The translations under genes were made by a program, and so were the position numbers. A model generated the notes under the pieces. It was not told where the DNA came from, made no database searches, and was given only the letters and a program-made list of their open reading frames with translations. From Emcibacter sp. (GTDB lineage Bacteria; Pseudomonadota; Alphaproteobacteria; Sphingomonadales; Emcibacteraceae), in assembly GCA_021774785.1 (NCBI GenBank), contig JAJFIQ010000023.1, forward strand, positions 1 to 64,000: a stretch of DNA of 64,000 nt. Reading direction: 5' to 3'. Positions 36,452 to 45,256 of this stretch are shown in pieces. Each line of letters begins with the position of its first letter. The first letter of the stretch is position 1.

Positions 36452-37780
36452 ATGAGCAAATTTACGGAACTCGGTCTTCGGGAAGCCATCCTTCGTGCTG
36501 TGGAAGAGGGTGGGTATGAGAATATGACCCCAATCCAAACCCAGGCCATACCCAATGTCCTCAAGGGCAACGATCTGATTGCAGTAGCACAGACAGGCAC
36601 CGGTAAAACGGCGGCTTTTTCCTTGCCTATTATCCAGATGTTGCTGAAAGGCGAAGGCAAGCGCAATCCAAAGGTTGCCCGCTCCTTGATCCTTGCCCCG
36701 ACCCGCGAATTGGCGGTTCAAATTGCCGAAAATATTCGCGCTTATGCCAAATACCTGCATTTGCGCATAGCTCTGGTTTATGGCGGCGCGTCTTCCAAGC
36801 CACAAATCAAGTCAATGTTGCCGGGTGTTGATATCCTGATTGCCACACCGGGACGATTGCTTGATTTGACCAATCAGCGGCATATTGATCTCGGTCAGGT
36901 TGAATATCTGGTGCTTGATGAGGCAGACCGTATGCTGGATATGGGCTTCATTCGTGATATTAAGAAGATTATCGCTTATCTGCCTAAAAAGAGACAGACG
37001 CTCATGTTTTCCGCCACCATGCCTGCTAGTGTGGAAAAATTAGCGGGAAGCATTTTGTATAAACCATTTCGAATTGAGGTTGCACCGGCAGCAACCACAG
37101 CGGAAAAGGTTGATCAGCATGTGCTCATGGTGCCTAAAAGCCGCAAACGTGACCTGCTAACACATATGCTCAAGGATGAAAAAATTAGGCGGGTATTGGT
37201 CTTTACCCGTACAAAGCACGGGGCCAACCGGGTAGCAAAACATCTTGATAAACTGGGAATTGCTTCCGGTGCTATTCATGGCAACAAGTCACAGAATGCC
37301 CGTCAAAAGGCCCTGAATGAATTTCGTTCCGGACAAATCAGGGCTTTGATTGCTACTGATGTGGCAGCGCGCGGAATTGATGTGGATGGTGTGACCCATG
37401 TGATCAATTTTGATCTACCCAATGAACCGGAGAGCTATGTTCATCGTATCGGGAGAACTGCACGGGCAGGGGCCACCGGAATATCACTTTCTTTTTGTGA
37501 TCATGAAGAGCGGGCCTATCTGCGGGATATTGAAAAGATCATTCGCCAGAAGGTACCGCTGATGGTGGATCACCCATATCACTTTGAGGGCATGGAAGCG
37601 CCGGTACATGGCAGTGCTGACGAAGATTCAAAAGGCAAGATGCGACGGGGTGTCCCAAAACGGAGGACTAATTCAGGTAAACACAAGCCTAACCGCCGTT
37701 TAAATCAGCCTAAATCACATGGTGCCGGATCTGGGGGGAATCAACGAAAGGGTCGTTCAGCAAAACAGAGGGCACGGTAA
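36452..37780 (+). CDS. rhlE: DEAD-box RNA helicase, RhlE type
   Basis: A 442-residue ATP-dependent RNA helicase. The Q motif region TPIQTQAIP, motif I AQTGTGKT (46-53), motif II DEAD (156-159), motif III SAT and motif VI HRIGRTARAG are present. The C-terminus (about 380-442) is a basic, glycine- and arginine-rich tail, typical of RhlE proteins, that helps bind RNA. Such enzymes assist ribosome assembly and mRNA turnover, often at low temperature. It forms its own unit between the divergent transporter and the dehydratase gene. Confidence 0.93.
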   Translation: MSKFTELGLREAILRAVEEGGYENMTPIQTQAIPNVLKGNDLIAVAQTGTGKTAAFSLPIIQMLLKGEGKRNPKVARSLILAPTRELAVQIAENIRAYAKYLHLRIALVYGGASSKPQIKSMLPGVDILIATPGRLLDLTNQRHIDLGQVEYLVLDEADRMLDMGFIRDIKKIIAYLPKKRQTLMFSATMPASVEKLAGSILYKPFRIEVAPAATTAEKVDQHVLMVPKSRKRDLLTHMLKDEKIRRVLVFTRTKHGANRVAKHLDKLGIASGAIHGNKSQNARQKALNEFRSGQIRALIATDVAARGIDVDGVTHVINFDLPNEPESYVHRIGRTARAGATGISLSFCDHEERAYLRDIEKIIRQKVPLMVDHPYHFEGMEAPVHGSADEDSKGKMRRGVPKRRTNSGKHKPNRRLNQPKSHGAGSGGNQRKGRSAKQRAR

Positions 37781-37817
37781 AAGTTTTTGTGTTATTGTGA
37801 CTGAGTAAGGAAGCATA

Positions 37818-38816
37818 ATGACAGAAAAAGCACCATCCATCGAAGCCATGCGCGTTGCGGGACAGCGTTTATCGCCCTATATTATGGAAACGCCTATAGT
37901 TGAATTCAAGTCCGTTCATCTAAAAGATTTAATAGATTGTGGATTTGTCGCCAAGCTGGAATTATTACAGCATACTGGAACCTTCAAAGCCCGTGGTGCG
38001 GTCAATACCGTTATGGGGCTTGGTAGTCACGCTCAGAGGATAACGGCGGTAAGTGCCGGTAATCATGCGGTAGCTGTTGCTTATGCGGCCCATGTTCTTG
38101 GCTCTGATGCCAAGGTTGTAATGCAGGATACGGCCAACCCTTACCGTATTGAACTGGCAAAATCTTACGGGGCTGAGATTGTTCTGGCTCCACCGGGGCA
38201 TGCAGCTTTTGACAAAGTCAGGGAAATTGAACGGATGGAAGGACGGGCCTTTATCCATCCCTTTGAAGGCTATTCCATTACAGAGGCAACGGGTGGTGTC
38301 GGATTAGAATTCATGGAACAGGACACAGCACTTGATGCAGTCATTGTTGCTGTTGGTGGCGGTGGCCTTGCCAGTGGTGTGGCGTCTGCGGTAAAGCAGA
38401 TAAATCCCGATTGCCTTGTCTTTGGCGTTGAACCGGAGGGGTCCGCGGTGATGAGTTTAAGCTTTGCAAAGGGTGAGGCCAGCACATTGGACAATATGTT
38501 AACAATCGCAGATAGTTTGGCCCCGCCAATGACGACGCCCTATGCATTTTCCATGTGTAATCAGTATATTGACGAGCTTGTTACGGTGACGGATGATCAG
38601 ATCGCCGCCGCTGTTGCAGTTCTTTTTTATGACTTGAAGTTGGCCGTTGAACCTGCCGGTGCCGCTGCTCTTGCGGGTGCCATGGGTCCCCTCCGTGAAA
38701 GACTTTCAGGCCTTCGGGTTGGATTTATTATCTGTGGTGCGAATATTGACAGATCCGGTTTCAATCTCTTGCTTGAGCGAGGCTCATCTGTGCTCAAGGA
38801 AAATAAAAGCCGCTAA
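37818..38816 (+). CDS. threonine/serine dehydratase (PLP fold type II)
   Basis: A 332-residue pyridoxal-phosphate enzyme. The PLP lysine is Lys57 in GTFKARGAV, the phosphate-binding loop is VGGGGLASG (about 178-186), and SAGNHAVAVAYAA (substrate Asn) is present. There is no C-terminal ACT domain, so this is the short, catabolic type, deaminating threonine to 2-oxobutanoate or serine to pyruvate. A racemase or diaminopropionate-type activity cannot be excluded. GGAAG precedes the ATG. It lies 37 bases behind rhlE and may share its transcript. Confidence 0.88.
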   Translation: MTEKAPSIEAMRVAGQRLSPYIMETPIVEFKSVHLKDLIDCGFVAKLELLQHTGTFKARGAVNTVMGLGSHAQRITAVSAGNHAVAVAYAAHVLGSDAKVVMQDTANPYRIELAKSYGAEIVLAPPGHAAFDKVREIERMEGRAFIHPFEGYSITEATGGVGLEFMEQDTALDAVIVAVGGGGLASGVASAVKQINPDCLVFGVEPEGSAVMSLSFAKGEASTLDNMLTIADSLAPPMTTPYAFSMCNQYIDELVTVTDDQIAAAVAVLFYDLKLAVEPAGAAALAGAMGPLRERLSGLRVGFIICGANIDRSGFNLLLERGSSVLKENKSR

Positions 38817-38917
38817 AATCAGATTGTTGGCCTTGATTCATGAATAATGGCTCTATTTTTATCATTTATTAAGGTTACTATTATAATATATCATTGTTTC
38901 GTGATATAGTGGAATTA

Positions 38918-39262
38918 ATGGAAGTAAGAATGAAAGACGATGAAATGACCGGAATGGGTGTCAGATCAGTGCTGAATACTATGCGGAAGCATAACAGAAG
39001 AACCGTTATTCAAGCAGCAACCATAAGAGTAGGTAGTTATGATTTTGAATGTACGGCATATGATGTTTCCTTAGGCGGTATACGATTGAAAGTTGATGTG
39101 CCAATAGAACAGGGAACAAATGTCTTCGTTCAGTTAAAAAACAAAATTAAGCAGACGGCTAAGGTTATTTGGTCTGCGGATGGGTTTATGGGACTTCGCT
39201 TTCTGGAAAATACTGAAAAAGTGAGAATTGGTTTAGGAACCCTAGCAAATGGTTTAAGTTAA
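38918..39262 (+). CDS. PilZ domain protein 1 of a tandem pair
   Basis: About 114 residues, mostly a PilZ domain. The c-di-GMP-binding residues are in place: RKHNR (RxxxR) at the domain start, then DVSLGG (DxSxxG). I start at the ATG at 38918; the ATG at 38930, with GGAAG five bases upstream, is as likely, and an upstream TTG at 38894 is not needed. It is a clear paralogue of the gene at 39451. The domain probably relays c-di-GMP levels, perhaps those set by the REC-EAL protein at 29604, to motility or envelope processes; the partner is unknown. Confidence 0.85.
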   Translation: MEVRMKDDEMTGMGVRSVLNTMRKHNRRTVIQAATIRVGSYDFECTAYDVSLGGIRLKVDVPIEQGTNVFVQLKNKIKQTAKVIWSADGFMGLRFLENTEKVRIGLGTLANGLS

Positions 39263-39296
39263 GGCCTCTGTAAGCTATTGAAATGATGTTATATTT

Positions 39297-39331
39297 AAGG
39301 CGGCGCAATGGATTATGTACCGCTTTTTTTT
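39297..39331 (+). terminator. probable terminator behind PilZ gene 1
   Basis: AAGGCGG (39297-39303) pairs with CCGCTTT (39320-39326) with one wobble over a 16-base loop, continuing into a run of T. It would separate the two PilZ transcripts. The stem is short. Confidence 0.5.
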
Positions 39332-39450
39332 ATGATATTTAACCCTGTTAAAATAATTTTCTTTGGTATAAGAGGATTGCAATCGTTATATATGTTGCGT
39401 TATAGTCCGGAAATATTTTTTACTTTCTTTGATAAAATTGGATGATATGT

Positions 39451-39774
39451 ATGAGTAAAGTCAACAAAGAAGACAGTGGGGAAGTGCGCCGACGGTTCGC
39501 ACGACAGCATGTATTATTGAAAGCTGTGCTGGATACAGGCGTATATGAATTCGAGTGTGTTGCCTACGATTTGTCTCTGACCGGTGTCAGGGTTAAACTT
39601 GATCTTCCGCTAAAGACCGAATGTGAAGTATGGCTGATGGTAAAAGACTGTCCCCATATTCCTGCAAAAGTTGCCTGGACCAGAGAAGGTTATGTCGGCC
39701 TTAAATTTTTGATGCCAACAGGTCAGGTTGCTGACTCGTTAGGCTCCGTTGGTGAGCGGCTACCAAAATCATAA
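39451..39774 (+). CDS. PilZ domain protein 2 of a tandem pair
   Basis: A 107-residue PilZ protein. RRFAR (RxxxR) and DLSLTG (DxSxxG) keep the c-di-GMP ligands. It aligns with the preceding PilZ protein along its length (YEFECVAYDLSLTGVRVKLD against YDFECTAYDVSLGGIRLKVD), so the two come from one duplication. The start is the second ATG (39451), the nearer to GGA; an in-frame ATG at 39442 adds three residues. The gene is 188 bases behind its partner and seems to have its own promoter region. It stands immediately before the dcw cluster. Confidence 0.85.
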   Translation: MSKVNKEDSGEVRRRFARQHVLLKAVLDTGVYEFECVAYDLSLTGVRVKLDLPLKTECEVWLMVKDCPHIPAKVAWTREGYVGLKFLMPTGQVADSLGSVGERLPKS

Positions 39775-39795
39775 ATATCAATAAAATCTGATAAT

Positions 39796-39827
39796 CGGGT
39801 GTCATATTGTTGAAATATGACGCCCGG
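39796..39827 (+). terminator. hairpin terminator behind PilZ gene 2
   Basis: A 13-pair stem (39796-39808 with 39814-39826, one wobble) and a short loop, followed by GTTTGCATATT. The stem is strong but the U-tract weak. It separates the PilZ genes from the dcw operon. Confidence 0.6.
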
Positions 39828-40020
39828 TTTGCATATTATTATTTATTATCTGATGTGTTTCTTCCGATTCTAATCGGTTGACCATCGTCATTTTCTGCAA
39901 ATTTCCATGTTTTCCCATAAGAATCTCACAACATGAATATTTTTCTTATTCTGAGGGGTTATTGATCCGTGCTGGATAAATAACTCTATCTTGTTAAAAA
40001 ATAAGACAAAATTCCCCCTG

Positions 40021-40104
40021 TTAATAGCGTTTAACATGTTGTTAACTATAAAGAAGTACCATGTTATCCCATTGACTACCCATACAATACCATGTTATCC
40101 CATT
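40021..40104 (+). promoter_or_regulatory. mraZ control region: CtrA-like box and 17-bp direct repeats
   Basis: The 390 bases from 39775 to 40164 have no gene. TTAA-CATGTTG-TTAA at 40031-40045 is an exact TTAA-N7-TTAA CtrA box. Behind it TACCATGTTATCCCATT occurs twice (40057-40073 and 40088-40104), with a period of 31 bases, close to three helical turns. Read on the minus strand these contain TGGGA, and a third TGGGT lies between; the TGGGN units fall at offsets 0, 11 and 31, resembling the MraZ boxes that autoregulate dcw operons. Binding is inferred only. Confidence 0.6.
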
Positions 40105-40164
40105 AAGCTATGCAAAGGGACGCTTTTTACTTGATCGCACAATAACATATTATCGGGGCTGGAA

Positions 40165-40581
40165 ATGCCATTATTTTCGTCGACATACACCAATAAGGTG
40201 GATAAGAAAGGCCGGGTATCCGTACCGGCTTCTTTCCGTTCGACGTTGCCTGACGATGATCAGTCTATTGCTATCTTGCCATCACTTGTAAGCAAGGCGA
40301 TAGAAGGTTTCGATTATTTGTATCTGGAGAATATCAGTGAGCGGTTGAATAATTTTGATATGCTGACCTCGCCAAGTTTGGCTCAGGACCCGGCAGCAAA
40401 AATTCTGTCCAGAAGTATGACCATATCATTTGACAGTGATGGTCGTATTGTCCTGCCTCAGGAATTCATCAAGCATGCAGGCATTACGGACCGTGCGTTA
40501 TTCGTCGGTTTGGGGCGCACTTTTCAAATCTGGGCACCAGAAGAATTTGACGCGGCTATGCTGCAAGGTGGGGGGGCATAA
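40165..40581 (+). CDS. mraZ: transcriptional regulator MraZ
   Basis: A 138-residue protein with two SpoVT/AbrB-like halves. The first has FSSTYTNKVDKKGRVSVPASF (residues 4-24), the second SMTISFDSDGRIVLPQEF (about 93-110), as in MraZ, which forms rings and represses the dcw operon through TGGGN boxes. It opens the cluster. Repeats compatible with such boxes lie upstream. rsmH follows after four bases. Confidence 0.95.
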   Translation: MPLFSSTYTNKVDKKGRVSVPASFRSTLPDDDQSIAILPSLVSKAIEGFDYLYLENISERLNNFDMLTSPSLAQDPAAKILSRSMTISFDSDGRIVLPQEFIKHAGITDRALFVGLGRTFQIWAPEEFDAAMLQGGGA

Positions 40582-40585
40582 TGTG

Positions 40586-41596
40586 ATGGCAGAGCCGGCC
40601 CATGATCCCCGCCATTCCCCCGTTATGCGGGACGAGGTATTAGGCATGGCCGCCCCCAGAGATGGTGAGATATTTGTGGACGGCACTTTTGGTGCCGGTG
40701 GATACAGTAGGGCATTATTGGAAACGGCAAATTGCATTGTTTATGCCATTGATCGCGACCCATCAGTAGGGGCAACGGCGTCTGCCATGGCTGCGGAGTT
40801 CTCAGGCCGCTTTCATTTGTTGCCGGGGTGTTTTTCCCAAATGGATAATCTGGTCAGTGAGCAAGGTGTAAAATCAGTAGATGGTGTTGTATTAGATATT
40901 GGTGTTTCCTCAATGCAGTTTGATGATGCGGAGCGGGGTTTTTCTTTTCAGAATGATGGCCCCCTCAGTATGCGCATGAGCGATCACGGATTAAGTGCCG
41001 AGGATGTTGTGAATGATTATGAGGAAGGCGATCTGGCCGACATCATATATCAATATGGTGAAGAAAAAAAATCCCGTCGCATCGCCAAGGCGATTGTGTT
41101 GGCCCGCTCCCAAGGGCGTATTACTCGCACGGCGGCGCTTGCCAGCATAATTGAAAAGGCCGTTGGTTATAAGCGTTATATCCGGGGCAAGAAACAGATA
41201 CATCCAGCCACCAGAACATTTCAGGCTCTGCGTATATATGTCAATGATGAACTGAGCGAGCTTGCCCGCGGTTTGGCGGCGGCGGAAAATATTCTGGCCC
41301 CCGGCGGGCGACTGTGTGTGGTTTCCTTTCATTCACTGGAAGACAGGATTATCAAGAAATTCTTTAAACAGAGAAGTGGGGAACAATCACGGGGTTCCCG
41401 CCATCTACCACAGGCCTTGGACAATACGGGCTTAGGCGAAGATGCCCCCTCATTCAAAATGATTGCAAAGGGGGCCGTCAAGCCATCCAAAAAGGAAATT
41501 GAGCAAAATATTCGTTCCAGATCGGCAAAACTTCGCGGAGCCAGCAGAACTGATGCCGCCCCAAGCCCCCGTCCTAAAACCGGAGATGAAAAATGA
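40586..41596 (+). CDS. rsmH: 16S rRNA (cytosine-1402 N4)-methyltransferase
   Basis: A 336-residue RsmH (MraW). Begins MAEPAHDPRHSPVMRDEVLG, has SAM motif I FVDGTFGAGGYSRALLE and the family stretches VDGVVLDIGVSSMQ and VVSFHSLEDRIIKKFF. It methylates N4 of C1402 in the ribosomal P site. I use the ATG at 40586, with the G-rich AAGGTGGGG upstream; the longer open frame from 40430 overlaps mraZ and is not family-like. The end overlaps ftsL by ATGA. Confidence 0.95.
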   Translation: MAEPAHDPRHSPVMRDEVLGMAAPRDGEIFVDGTFGAGGYSRALLETANCIVYAIDRDPSVGATASAMAAEFSGRFHLLPGCFSQMDNLVSEQGVKSVDGVVLDIGVSSMQFDDAERGFSFQNDGPLSMRMSDHGLSAEDVVNDYEEGDLADIIYQYGEEKKSRRIAKAIVLARSQGRITRTAALASIIEKAVGYKRYIRGKKQIHPATRTFQALRIYVNDELSELARGLAAAENILAPGGRLCVVSFHSLEDRIIKKFFKQRSGEQSRGSRHLPQALDNTGLGEDAPSFKMIAKGAVKPSKKEIEQNIRSRSAKLRGASRTDAAPSPRPKTGDEK

Positions 41597-42075
41597 TCAA
41601 AATAGTTGCAAGTTTTTTTGTGCTGATGGTGATGATTTCAGCAGGCACTGTATATAGCCTGAAAGAAACAACAGAACGTCTTGAGGCTCGGAAGACGCAA
41701 CTTTCTGCCAAGATATTGAAGGACCGAGCGGCTATAAAAGTGCTCAGGGCCGAAATGGCCTATCTTTCGCAACCGGAACGCCTGCAAAAATTAAGTCGGC
41801 GGTTTCTTGCTCTGTCCCCGTCACGATCCTATCAGATGGCCGATAATATTACATCCATTGCGGGTCGCGAAAATTTTAAACTGGCCGCATTTCCTGTGGA
41901 TGAGTTCCCTGTGCTGATGCCACAGGAGAAACCAACTTTTCAGAAAAAGAAATATAACACCCAGGTGACACTGGCTTCTTATCCTGAAAAAAAGAAAATG
42001 AAAATAAAAAATTCACGCCTTAAAGAAGGTAATTTCTATGAGCGTATTTCGCTTAAATTGGGGGTGGATGAATGA
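41593..42075 (+). CDS. ftsL: cell division protein FtsL
   Basis: A 160-residue single-pass membrane protein: short cytoplasmic end, membrane segment (about 4-22) and a coiled-coil heptad region (KETTERLEARKTQLSAKILK to RLQKLSRRF). The last 60 residues are basic and poorly conserved, as in alphaproteobacterial FtsL. It links FtsQ and FtsB to FtsW-FtsI in the divisome. The assignment rests on position, between rsmH and ftsI with ATGA overlaps on both sides, and topology. Confidence 0.88.
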   Translation: MIKIVASFFVLMVMISAGTVYSLKETTERLEARKTQLSAKILKDRAAIKVLRAEMAYLSQPERLQKLSRRFLALSPSRSYQMADNITSIAGRENFKLAAFPVDEFPVLMPQEKPTFQKKKYNTQVTLASYPEKKKMKIKNSRLKEGNFYERISLKLGVDE

Positions 42076-43778
42076 GGTCAGTTGACCTTCATATTGAGGG
42101 CTCGAAATCCGAAGCTATTGAAGTGGCCCGGAACAGGCTGATTGTGCCCGTTTTTCTTTTTGTCCTCGGTTTTTCAGTATTGATTGTCAGGCTGGTGTCC
42201 ATTGGGTTATTTGAAGATATTTCGGATCAGATTGTTCAGGTTCATTCTGTGAATGTGGAAATAGTACGGGAAAGAGTTGATATTCTGGATCGTAACGGAG
42301 CCGTTATGGCAACCAATTTGCCAGCACCATCGTTGGCAGTGAGGCCCAGACTGATTACGGATGCCCAGGAGACTGTAGATAAAATTATAGCGGTCTTGCC
42401 GGAATTAAATCGTTTAACTGTTTTAAATAAGCTTAAATCATCACGGCATTTCCTTTATATCAAGCGCAATTTGTCACCAAAGCAAGTATGGAAAATCAAT
42501 GCGCTAGGCTATCCGGGGCTTATTTTGGAGCAGGCGGAGAAAAGAGTTTATCCTCAGGGAAAACTGGCATCCCATGTATTGGGCTATGTGGATATGGATA
42601 ACAAACCACAGGCGGGTGTAGAAAAATTCTTTAATGATCATTTGTCAAATCCTGTGCGTTCCAACGACCCGCTGTATCTATCACTTGATTTGAGGGTTCA
42701 GCATATCGTGCGACAAGAACTTAAATTTGCCATGGACCGCTTTTCAGCAAAAGCTGCCGCCGGAATTGTTATGGATGTAAAGACGGGTGAAATTCTGGCG
42801 ATGACCTCTTTACCGGACTTTGATGGCAATGGTTCCATCCATCCAAATGCACCTGAAATGAAGAATCGCAATATTCTGGAGCCCTATGAAATGGGCAGTG
42901 GGTTCAAGACATTCACCGTTGCTATGGCACTGGACTCAGGTGTTATAAAACTATCGGACGAAATTGATGCCACTATCCCTTTAAAGGTAGGTCGGCGGAC
43001 TATTCATGATGATCATGCCAAGAACAGATTTCTGTCTGTGCCAGAGGTTTATACATATTCCTCTAACATCGGGGCCTCACTGATTGCCCGGCGCGTGGGC
43101 ATTGATTATCAGAAAGCTTATCTGGAACGATTAGGTATGTTTGACAAGCCGGTCATAGAGCTTTCCGGACGCTCCCGGCCCATTTTACCCAATAGGTGGG
43201 GTGAAATTCAATCTATGACAGTGTCTTATGGTCATGGTATTGCGGTAACCCCCCTACATCTGGTCACGGGAATTGCGGCTGTGGTCAATGGCGGACGCCT
43301 TATTCCTGCCACCTTGATTCGTAAAGATAGTGATCTGGACAGCGAGTCATATGGCATGTCCACATTTTCCCATGAAGATGATTATCCAAGGGTTATATCT
43401 GCTGAAACCAGTGGGAAAATGCGTCATTTGATGCGGCTCGCCGTGCAATATGGCAGTGGCGGCAACGCCCAGGTTGAGGGTTACCGGGTTGGCGGCAAAA
43501 CGGGAACCGCTGAAAAAGTAGTCAATGGTGTTTATAGCCGTGATGAAAAGATTACCTCCTTTGTTGGTGTATTTCCCATGGATAATCCGAAATATGTGAT
43601 TTTTGCCATGCTGGATGAACCACAGGGTATCGAGGAAACCTTTTATAAGGCCACGGGCGGCTGGGCTGCAGCCCCCGTGGCTGGACAGATAATCAGCCGG
43701 ATTGGTCCCATGCTTGGTGTGGTGCCACATAAAAACATTGAAACAAAATATCAGGATTTGATATTAGTGAAGAACTAA
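42072..43778 (+). CDS. ftsI: peptidoglycan transpeptidase FtsI (PBP3)
   Basis: A 568-residue class B penicillin-binding protein that cross-links septal peptidoglycan. Membrane segment about 26-48, pedestal domain (VNVEIVRERVDILDRNGAVM) and a transpeptidase domain with SxxK at Ser276-Lys279 (GSGFK), SxN at Ser330-Asn332 and KTG at 476-478. All catalytic motifs are intact. The start overlaps ftsL by ATGA and murE follows after five bases. Confidence 0.96.
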   Translation: MRSVDLHIEGSKSEAIEVARNRLIVPVFLFVLGFSVLIVRLVSIGLFEDISDQIVQVHSVNVEIVRERVDILDRNGAVMATNLPAPSLAVRPRLITDAQETVDKIIAVLPELNRLTVLNKLKSSRHFLYIKRNLSPKQVWKINALGYPGLILEQAEKRVYPQGKLASHVLGYVDMDNKPQAGVEKFFNDHLSNPVRSNDPLYLSLDLRVQHIVRQELKFAMDRFSAKAAAGIVMDVKTGEILAMTSLPDFDGNGSIHPNAPEMKNRNILEPYEMGSGFKTFTVAMALDSGVIKLSDEIDATIPLKVGRRTIHDDHAKNRFLSVPEVYTYSSNIGASLIARRVGIDYQKAYLERLGMFDKPVIELSGRSRPILPNRWGEIQSMTVSYGHGIAVTPLHLVTGIAAVVNGGRLIPATLIRKDSDLDSESYGMSTFSHEDDYPRVISAETSGKMRHLMRLAVQYGSGGNAQVEGYRVGGKTGTAEKVVNGVYSRDEKITSFVGVFPMDNPKYVIFAMLDEPQGIEETFYKATGGWAAAPVAGQIISRIGPMLGVVPHKNIETKYQDLILVKN

Positions 43779-43783
43779 AAAAG

Positions 43784-45256
43784 ATGAAGCTTTCAGAACT
43801 GTTAAAAGATAAAGCATTGAGCCGTGATGTTAACATCACTGGCTTGACCGCTGACAGCAGGGCAGTGAAGGCCGGATTTCTTTTTGCCGCCCTTCCCGGA
43901 ACGCAGGTTGATGGGGCCAAATATATTGACGATGCCATAAAGGCGGGGGCCGTTGCTATCCTATGTCGCCCAGATGCAGTTCAGGATGATAAGAATATTA
44001 TCTGGATCAAGGAGCAGATACCGGCACGCCTTTTTGCTCATATCGTTTCCGGTTATTTTGACAGACAACCGGAAACAGTTGTCGCTGTAACCGGTACCAA
44101 TGGTAAAACTTCTGTAGCCTCCTTTACCAAGCAGATTTGGGAATATATGGGGCATAAGGCGGGAATGGTCGGAACGCTAGGGGTTAGTGCACCGGGGGTT
44201 GCCAAACAAACAGGGCTGACGACACCGGACCCTGTAACGCTTGCTTCGGCCATGAGCGAAATATGTGATGCGGGTGTTGACCATGTTGTTTTCGAAGCTT
44301 CCAGCCATGGGCTGGCACAATATAGGCTTGATGGTATTAATGTTTCCGTAGCGGCTTTCACTAATCTTACTCGTGATCATTATGATTATCATGGTAGTGT
44401 GGAAAACTATTTTTATGCCAAGGCACGACTGTTTGGTGAGGTCATGAAACCGGGTGGTGTAGCGGTTTTAAATGCGGATAGTTCGGTGGTGATGGAAGTT
44501 GCCGATATTTGCTGGGCGCGGGGCCACCGGGTTATAACCGTGGGTCATCATTCGGGCGATATCCGGCTACTTCGCCAACGGACTTCGGAAATTGGCCAGG
44601 AAATTACCATAAATTATAAGTCAGAAATTTATGATTTAACCTTACCCCTGATTGGGTCTTTTCAGGCAATGAATGCGTTGATGGCGGTTGGTCTGGTTAT
44701 TGGTAGCGGCGGTGATGTGATCAAAGCCTTTAAGGCATTGTCGTATCTAAAGGCGGTGCCGGGCCGGATGGAGCAGGCGGGACGCCATGGGTCCGGGGCT
44801 AGAATTTATGTGGATTATGCTCATACACCGGATGCATTGGAAACTGTTCTCAAGGCCATCAGGCCCCATACAAAAGAAAAATTATCAGTTGTTTTTGGCT
44901 GTGGTGGCGACAGGGATATGGGCAAACGAAAAATCATGGGTGAAATTGCTGCGAGACTGGCAGACCGGGTATATGTCACCGATGATAACCCCCGTAGTGA
45001 AGATGCCGCTTTGATCCGTTCTCAAGTAATGGATAGCTGTCCGCAAGCTATTGAACTTGGTGACCGGGCTGATGCCATCAAGGCCGCTGTTGCGGCTTTG
45101 GGCAAAGGTGATATTTTACTTGTGGCTGGCAAAGGGCACGAGCAGGGACAGATTATCGGCGACACCGTCCGCCCCTTTGATGACAGATCAGAAATTCGTT
45201 CTGCAATAGCGTCAGACTCCCATGGACGACCTTCGGACAGGAGGGCCAGAGCATGA
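43784..45256 (+). CDS. murE: UDP-MurNAc-L-Ala-D-Glu:meso-diaminopimelate ligase
   Basis: A 490-residue Mur ligase adding the third residue of the stem peptide in the cytoplasm. ATP loop GTNGKT at 104-109, the carbamylated lysine region further on, and DNPR at 401-404, the motif that selects meso-diaminopimelate rather than lysine. Length is normal. The end overlaps murF by four bases. Confidence 0.96.
   Translation: MKLSELLKDKALSRDVNITGLTADSRAVKAGFLFAALPGTQVDGAKYIDDAIKAGAVAILCRPDAVQDDKNIIWIKEQIPARLFAHIVSGYFDRQPETVVAVTGTNGKTSVASFTKQIWEYMGHKAGMVGTLGVSAPGVAKQTGLTTPDPVTLASAMSEICDAGVDHVVFEASSHGLAQYRLDGINVSVAAFTNLTRDHYDYHGSVENYFYAKARLFGEVMKPGGVAVLNADSSVVMEVADICWARGHRVITVGHHSGDIRLLRQRTSEIGQEITINYKSEIYDLTLPLIGSFQAMNALMAVGLVIGSGGDVIKAFKALSYLKAVPGRMEQAGRHGSGARIYVDYAHTPDALETVLKAIRPHTKEKLSVVFGCGGDRDMGKRKIMGEIAARLADRVYVTDDNPRSEDAALIRSQVMDSCPQAIELGDRADAIKAAVAALGKGDILLVAGKGHEQGQIIGDTVRPFDDRSEIRSAIASDSHGRPSDRRARA

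Noticed and set aside
39836-40020. Possible gene between the PilZ genes and mraZ
   Set aside because: No frame of useful length with a start and binding site; the region looks regulatory.
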